A DNA stretch of 64,000 nucleotides, from assembly GCA_022376925.1 (NCBI GenBank), contig JAIOJX010000032.1, positions 97,208,794-97,272,793 of the forward strand, in the 5' to 3' direction. Under the pieces are notes generated by a model. That model was not told the origin of the DNA, did no database searches, and saw only the letters and a list, made by a program, of their open reading frames with translations. Shown here piece after piece: positions 58,231-64,000 of this stretch (position 1 is the stretch's first letter; the number at the start of each line of letters is the position of its first letter). Source of the stretch: Tragulus kanchil. Taxonomy: Eukaryota; Chordata; Mammalia; Artiodactyla; Tragulidae. Both the position numbers and the translations under genes were made by a program.

Positions 58231-58562
58231 GGGCTTCCCCTGGTGGTCCAGTGGGTAAGGACACCGCCTTGCAGTGCAAGGGGCACCGGTTCGATCCCTG
58301 GCCTGGGAAAATCCCATGTGCCGCGGAGCGGCTGGACCGATGTGTCCAATTACCGAGCCAGAGCTCTGGAGCGCATGCGCCCAGAGCCGGTGCTCTGCGA
58401 CGACAGAGGCCACTGCGATGGGAGGTCCACAGGAGCCAAAGAACAAAGATGGATGAAAACAGAGAAATGAAAGACCAATAGAAGTGGCCCACCCGCTCCC
58501 CTCCCTCCCCAACCTGACCCCCGCCCAAAATAAATAAATAAATAAATCTTTAAAAAAAAAAA
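58231..58562 (+). mobile_element. tRNA-headed SINE, full-length, body not Bov-A
   Basis: A perfect 13-base target-site duplication, aaaagcatattga, lies at 58218-58230 and 58563-58575. Head 'gtgggtaaggacaccgcctt', B-box 'ggttcgatccc', a body rich in CpG ('gcatgcgcccagagccggtg'), then 'aaaataaataaataaataa', tctttaa and poly-A. The cleanest copy for defining the family. Confidence 0.93.
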
Positions 58563-58575
58563 AAAAGCATATTGA

Positions 58576-58944
58576 GATTTCTAGCTTGCTGTGATCAGGT
58601 TTCTGGTAGAACTTAAAATTTCTTGATGCAGATGGTAGGGTCTCTAGATGATACAGTTTCTTAGACAGCCCCCTCCAGCTTCTCAGGTCTTTCTCAGAGG
58701 CCACCTCTGAAGCTTATCAATATCTGGGTGAGAATAGAGCAGAGATGTGAGGTGGGTCTCAAACCCATTGTTGTGTTTTACTAAACTGAATAACTCACTT
58801 TTCATCTTAACCCTACCAAGGATATGTTGTTTACATGTGGTCTCTCAAAAGTGTAGGGGCTTGGTGAAATAAACTTCAGCCTCCCATGGAAATTTGCTGT
58901 ATGACTTAGGAAACTTAGATCAGACTTCTAGGTAACAACCTAGA
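58576..58944. other. Unassigned intergenic sequence
   Basis: No recognised gene or repeat. Confidence 0.4.
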
Positions 58945-59092
58945 GGGGTGGGTAAGGGTGGGGGAAGGAGAAAGTTCAAGAAGAAGGGGGCATATGTACA
59001 CCTCTGGCTAATTCATGTTGATATATGGCAGAAATGAAACCAATATTGTAAAGCAAGTATCCTTCAGTTAGAAATAAATTTAAAAACAAACG
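58945..59092 (+). mobile_element. L1 3'UTR end, ruminant type
   Basis: 'ggggtgggtaagggtggggg', 'gggcatatgtacacctctgg', 'attcatgttgatatatggca' and 'attgtaaagcaagtatcctt', followed by an A-rich end: the final part of a ruminant L1. Confidence 0.75.
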
Positions 59093-59869
59093 TATGACTT
59101 TGAAAATAAGTCTACGAAATGAGTTTGTTTAATCCCTTTATGTTCCTTCATGTAGTTCTTCATCTAACTATACGCTTATTCATTCTTCTTCCATTGGACT
59201 GGGCTTTTGAGCATCTTTTGTGCCAGTCACTGTACTGCAGAACATAATGCAATAAAACATGGTTCCAGTCTCAAAAAGCTGACACTCTAGAGTGTTTTTC
59301 AGGGATTAGTTAAATTCTCTTTTACTTTACTAGACATAATAATAATAAATTGCAGTAACAATTCTCCTTCAACATTACTATATAGAATAGTACCCTGTGA
59401 ATGAGACAGGACAAGTATTAGCCCCCTTTGCTCCCATTCTACAGGAAAAGAAATGAAGGCATTGAGAACTCTAGTGAGACTAGCAGAGACTCATTACACA
59501 CCAGGTACTAGCATGGTTGCTAGTTATGCGTAGTGGACAAGTAAGGTGACCAACCATCCAGAATTGCCTGACACTCTTCAGTTTTAAAACTGAAAGATCT
59601 TGGATCCTTAAATCAGGGAAGGTAGTCCCCTACCCCCATCACAGGACACTAAGTGTCAGGAATGTGAAATGAAGTTCAGTATGATTTTGTTGATTTGAAT
59701 TTACACAAATGGAAATCATGACAGAAATATTTAATTTCTTTCCCTAGAGACCTGAAATGTACTTAGTTCTTTTCCTTGTGAATCCCCAATCTAGATAACT
59801 ACTAAACAGATAGGAGACATCTGATTTGTGGGAAAAAAAAAAAAAAACAGTGATAAGAGAAGACACTTA
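59093..59869. other. Unassigned sequence with old repeat scraps
   Basis: 59190-59290 is L2-like and 59395-59470 MIR-like. 59535-59650 resembles a small palindromic DNA-transposon-like repeat ('ggtgaccaaccatccagaat', 'cagttttaaaactgaaag'). An A run lies near 59833-59847. None is firm. Confidence 0.3.
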
Positions 59870-60414
59870 TGTTATAATGTTGCCGATGACTAACTTAGGC
59901 CCTTTCCTTTCACTATCTGAGTGTTGAGTAATGAACAGAGAGACCACAGGCTGTTTTTGAAAGATGTATTACTTAGGGTATCTTTGACAAATAGTTTTAC
60001 TGTAAGGGATGGGGGTTGGTGGGGAGATAAAATTCCCTGAATATTATCAGCCATCAATGAATCACTTTACATTCCATAAACTCTACCCTTCTTGGAGCAG
60101 AGAGCTTTCTGCTCTAAGTTACTTTTAAAGACAGCATTATTCTGCAGGTCATTTCACTGACTGAAGAGAATCATGGATTAGGGATCAGGAAAAGCTCAAG
60201 CCCTTCATACAATTTAAAACCTTAGGCTAGTGCATTTCTCTTCTAAGGTCTCAACATTTCCGCCTGGAAAGAGGCACAGCCATAGTTGCCTTTCTGGAGA
60301 GGCCAAAAAATAAACTGTTTACAAGATGTCCTGAAATCTAGAAAGGGAGGTCCAGCTGACCATCAATTCATGATGAGACTATTCTGTTTTAATCAACAAA
60401 TAATCCTGGCCCTG

Positions 60415-60555
60415 GTATTAAATCATGGGTTACCATGGGCAGATTGCTTACTTTTTCTGATGTGTTTTCTTATCTAAAATTTAGGGGATTGCATTCTTAT
60501 AACACAGTGTTGTTGTAAGGACTAGAGACAACATTAAGTAGAGCCCCTGATGGCC
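60415..60555 (+). mobile_element. MIR fragment
   Basis: 'gggcagattgcttacttttt', 'cttatctaaaatttagggga' and 'cagtgttgttgtaaggacta' follow the MIR tail. The duplicate lies at 61526-61666. Confidence 0.55.
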
Positions 60556-60571
60556 CATTCCAGTATTACCT

Positions 60572-60782
60572 GCATTTCTCAGGTGGTAAAGAACCCACCT
60601 ACCAATGCAGGAGGCATAGGAAACATGGATTCAATCCTGGGGTCAGGAAGATCCTTGGAGAAGGAAATGGCAACCCACTCCAGTATTCCTGCCTGGAGAA
60701 TCCCATGGACAGGAACCTGGTGGGTTAATTACAAAGAGTCAGGCGCAACTGAAGTGACTTAGCACAGCGCCAGCACAGCACC
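60572..60782 (+). mobile_element. Bov-tA SINE
   Basis: Sense: 'ctcaggtggtaaagaaccca', 'ggattcaatcctggggtcag', 'ggcaacccactccagtattc' and 'gcaactgaagtgacttagca'. The duplicate lies at 61683-61893. Confidence 0.93.
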
Positions 60783-61682
60783 GAACCCTGGCTGAGAGGA
60801 ATAAGATGTTTAGAGACCTGGCATTGGATATAAAAGTTATTTAACAAGTTACTGCATTAAACAACTATTATCACCAAAATTGTAGTCATATTTATCCAAA
60901 ATTTGTTTCTTAGCTGAGTGTTGAGTAATGAACAGATGCAGCTGTATTTTGAAATGATTGATAGATCTACTGATAGAGGTTGTTATAATGTTGCCGATGA
61001 CTAACTTAGGCCCTTTCCTTTCACTATCTGAGTGTTGAGTAATGAACAGAGAGACCACAGGCTGTTTTTGAAAGATGTATTACTTAGGGTATCTTTGACA
61101 AATAGTTTTACTGTAAGGGATGGGGGTTGGTGGGGAGATAAAATTCCCTGAATATTATCAGCCATCAATGAATCACTTTACATTCCATAAACTCTACCCT
61201 TCTTGGAGCAGAGAGCTTTCTGCTCTAAGTTACTTTTAAAGACAGCATTATTCTGCAGGTCATTTCACTGACTGAAGAGAATCATGGATTAGGGATCAGG
61301 AAAAGCTCAAGCCCTTCATACAATTTAAAACCTTAGGCTAGTGCATTTCTCTTCTAAGGTCTCAACATTTCCGCCTGGAAAGAGGCACAGCCATAGTTGC
61401 CTTTCTGGAGAGGCCAAAAAATAAACTGTTTACAAGATGTCCTGAAATCTAGAAAGGGAGGTCCAGCTGACCATCAATTCATGATGAGACTATTCTGTTT
61501 TAATCAACAAATAATCCTGGCCCTGGTATTAAATCATGGGTTACCATGGGCAGATTGCTTACTTTTTCTGATGTGTTTTCTTATCTAAAATTTAGGGGAT
61601 TGCATTCTTATAACACAGTGTTGTTGTAAGGACTAGAGACAACATTAAGTAGAGCCCCTGATGGCCCATTCCAGTATTACCT

Positions 61683-61893
61683 GCATTTCTCAGGTGGTAA
61701 AGAACCCACCTACCAATGCAGGAGGCATAGGAAACATGGATTCAATCCTGGGGTCAGGAAGATCCTTGGAGAAGGAAATGGCAACCCACTCCAGTATTCC
61801 TGCCTGGAGAATCCCATGGACAGGAACCTGGTGGGTTAATTACAAAGAGTCAGGCGCAACTGAAGTGACTTAGCACAGCGCCAGCACAGCACC
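61683..61893 (+). mobile_element. Bov-tA SINE, duplicate copy
   Basis: Second tandem copy of the element at 60572-60782. Confidence 0.93.
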
Positions 61894-62023
61894 GAACCCT
61901 GGCTGAGAGGAATAAGATGTTTAGAGACCTGGCATTGGATATAAAAGTTATTTAACAAGTTACTGCATTAAACAACTATTATCACCAAAATTGTAGTCAT
62001 ATTTATCCAAAAATTTGTTTCTT

Positions 62024-62464
62024 GAGCAAACGCTGTTGAGCCAGTTTATACCTTTGACTGAATTTCTGTGCAGTATCATTCACTATTTCTAGTATTCCTA
62101 TTTATATTTTATTTAAACCATATATTTCTTTGTACATTGTAAAATGAATATTATATGAATCAATCATCATTTTTCCATGTCAAATTGATCTAATTATAGC
62201 TTCTGGCTTTGCCAGTTTTGTGAACATTAATTCTATAAAATTCAGTTTGAAAATCTACTCTTGTTTAGGAAGAGGTGATATTTCTGTTAATTGACAGCCA
62301 GTAACACATTATACTATGTGTAGTTTTATCATTATCAACTGTTTTGTGTTTTGTGCCAGTTATTTCTAACATTGATGTTTTTTCAAGAATTAACCAGCAT
62401 GAATCAACTGTAGTTCAATTAAGAAAAAAGAAAAAAAGAATTGGCCGTCAGTTGAACATAAAAG
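62024..62464. other. Unassigned AT-rich sequence
   Basis: No recognised gene or repeat. Confidence 0.4.
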
Positions 62465-63014
62465 ACTGAGAAGAGCAATGATATCTGTATTTTCTTTTTT
62501 AAAAGCAATGGAGAAAGAGCATTAGTATAACAGAGAGGTCATGCAGTGTGAATCCGCGTCAAGATACAGAGTCAAAGCATTTAACTCCACTCCTGATCCT
62601 GCCCTCATTCCACCTCACCAGGACTGGGCCCCTGACCCCTGGCCTTTGCCTAAGCCCTACCTGAGCTGGGCTTTAGCTACTGGAGCAAAGGGTAACACCA
62701 AATGGCTTTGTAACTTTATCAGTTCTCCCATTCACTTCATGCTTAGTGCCAGCCTCCTCTCCCCCTTTCACTAGCTCATCTCAGCAGATCTTGGCACCTG
62801 GGGCAGCAGAATACTTGTTGTAGCAGAAAAATATTTATGTTTATGTTTAAAATCTTTAATATTTATGTTTTGACCATAAATATGTCTTCAGGAGTAAAGG
62901 AAATGGCATTGATAGTGAGCTTCAGCTTGCTATCTGATGTGGCAACCCTTAATATGTAGACTTTGTTCCTTTACTCTTGTCCTCTGGCTCCTCCCTTCAT
63001 AGGGAGAGAGTGTG

Positions 63015-63535
63015 ACCCAATGAATGGGCATGGGCTTTGGAATCTACTGAGCTGGGTTAAAATTGTCTCTTATGTTTTTGCTGTGTGTTTTTCTATGAGT
63101 TGTTTGCTTTCTCTTTGAGCCTCAGTTTTTTTGTTTTTTGTTTTTTTTTTGTTTCTTTGTTTTGTTTTTTAACTTTTGGCCTCTTTTATTGGTCTTTCAT
63201 TTATTTATTTTCATCCATCTTAGTTCTTCAGCTTGTGTGAGCCCCCCATCGTGGTGGCCTCACTCGTTGCAGAGCATCGGCTCTGGGCAGATACGCTGCA
63301 GAGCACTGGCTTGTAATTGAACACACTGGTCCAGCCGCTCCGAGGCATATGGGATCTTCCTGTGCCAGGAATCCAACCTGCGCCCCTTGCACTGCAAGGT
63401 GGACTCTTTACCCACTGGACCACCAGGGTAGCCCGAGCCTCAGTTTTATTAGCAATAAAATGGGAGAAAAATATGACTTAGATCTTAACATTGTTGTGGA
63501 GATTAAGTGACCGTGTATACAGTGGAAGAGTCATA
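63015..63535 (+). mobile_element. MIR split by a younger SINE
   Basis: MIR head and middle at 63015-63129 ('tgggctttggaatctactga', 'tttgagcctcagttt') resume at 63435 ('agcaataaaatgggagaaaa', 'ttgttgtggagattaagtga'). Confidence 0.65.
63130..63434 (-). mobile_element. tRNA-headed SINE, body not Bov-A
   Basis: A perfect 13-base target-site duplication, gagcctcagtttt, lies at 63117-63129 and 63435-63447. Antisense with a T/G-rich tail, body ('ctcttttattggtctttcat', 'cagagcactggcttgtaatt') and head complement ('ggaccaccagggtagccc'). CpGs mostly lost, so older than the copy at 48961. Confidence 0.9.
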
Positions 63536-64000
63536 TAGGCACTGGGAATCCATGATAAGCACAAGCCCCTGTCTACATACAGTTTAGAGGGCTGTCACTG
63601 AGAAGAGCAATGATATCTGTATTTTCTTTTTTAAAAGCAATGGAGAAAGAGCATTAGTATAACAGAGAGGTCATGCAGTGTGAATCCGCGTCAAGATACA
63701 GAGTCAAAGCATTTAACTCCACTCCTGATCCTGCCCTCATTCCACCTCACCAGGACTGGGCCCCTGACCCCTGGCCTTTGCCTAAGCCCTACCTGAGCTG
63801 GGCTTTAGCTACTGGAGCAAAGGGTAACACCAAATGGCTTTGTAACTTTATCAGTTCTCCCATTCACTTCATGCTTAGTGCCAGCCTCCTCTCCCCCTTT
63901 CACTAGCTCATCTCAGCAGATCTTGGCACCTGGGGCAGCAGAATACTTGTTGTAGCAGAAAAATATTTATGTTTATGTTTAAAATCTTTAATATTTATGT

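Larger units (their letters stand above)
56105..58250. repeat. Tandem duplication 17 (unit 1069/1056 bp)
   Basis: Copy 1 is 56105-57173 and copy 2 is 57195-58250, with a 21-base spacer. A 13-base shortening lies near the start of copy 2 (57255-57265). Copy 1 ends 20 bases into a SINE that is complete after copy 2. Confidence 0.96.
59870..62023. repeat. Tandem duplication 18 (unit 1042/1043 bp)
   Basis: Copy 1 is 59870-60911 and copy 2 is 60981-62023. The 69-base spacer is a garbled version of about 59916-59970 ('ctgagtgttgagtaatgaac' is shared exactly, then the text diverges). One A-run indel lies near the end of copy 1. Confidence 0.97.
62465..64000. repeat. Tandem duplication 19 (period 1132 bp), cut by the window end
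   Basis: Copy 1 starts at 62465 and copy 2 at 63597. The visible 404 bases of copy 2 match 62465-62868 with constant offset. The true unit end and the spacer cannot be seen. Confidence 0.95.

Noticed and set aside
1..64000. A multigene family or tandem gene array, suggested by the many repeated open frames
   Set aside because: The repeated frames come in pairs at 1.1-kb spacing only because the DNA is duplicated. They are unrelated between pairs, short, and mostly lie in SINE, L1 or low-complexity sequence.
896..64000. Tandem duplications caused by break repair (microhomology or templated insertion)
   Set aside because: Junctions do show short shared bases and templated-looking spacers. But the uniform unit size, the number of events, the edge-clustered errors and the lack of ageing in all pairs fit unmerged overlaps much better. 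Kept open only pending read evidence.

Overview
The window is nuclear DNA from a mammal, very probably a ruminant. The evidence is the repeat content: many tRNA-headed Bov-tA/Bov-A SINEs on both strands, BovB (RTE) 3' fragments, a ruminant-type endogenous retroviral LTR, young and old L1 3' ends, and ancient MIR and L2 pieces. I find no convincing protein-coding gene, tRNA, rRNA, CRISPR array or CpG island. The open frames are short and most lie in repeats. The best coding remnant is the C-terminal part of an L1 ORF2 at about 10963-11574 (minus), which is dead. One weak signal-peptide-like exon candidate lies at 7911-8097.

The dominant structure is not a gene system. Nineteen unrelated stretches are each present twice in direct tandem, with a period of 1.07-1.17 kb. 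Copy starts (first/second) are 896/2065, 3848/4920, 8358/9449, 15342/16428, 18469/19588, 21708/22848, 23620/24729, 34061/35155, 37325/38423, 39825/40939, 42069/43174, 44161/45266, 46259/47373, 49458/50569, 51580/52662, 53766/54857, 56105/57195, 59870/60981 and 62465/63597. The units share no sequence with each other, yet all are about 1.1 kb long and nearly identical within a pair. Members are separated by 0-69 bases, often a scrambled version of the flanking sequence, and differences cluster at the copy edges. This is what results when overlapping sequence tiles of about 2-10 kb are joined end to end without removing a 1.1-kb overlap. I read it as an assembly artefact. About 21 kb of the 64 kb is then redundant and the real locus is about 43 kb.

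Layout: 1-895, L1 3' end and a TA microsatellite. 896-6000, duplications 1-2 with L1, MIR and Bov-tA. 6000-8357, old repeats. 8358-10520, duplication 3 around an ERV LTR. 10621-11633, a clean 5'-truncated L1 insertion. 13100-17900, Bov-tA, L1 and duplication 4 with a nested SINE. 18469-25824, duplications 5-7. 25825-34060, a largely unduplicated repeat mosaic (Bov-A2, BovB, LTR, old L1, L2, MIR). 34061-36209, duplication 8. 37325-58250, an almost unbroken chain of duplications 9-17 that cuts one antisense L1 into pieces. 58251-64000, SINE, L1 tail and duplications 18-19.

A secondary point of interest is a roughly 300-380-bp tRNA-headed SINE with a body I do not recognise as Bov-A. Six copies are intact or nearly so (17541, 31123, 48577, 48961, 58231, 63130), each flanked by target-site duplications and often nested in older repeats. 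Repeat family names are given from memory of consensus sequences; no search was run.
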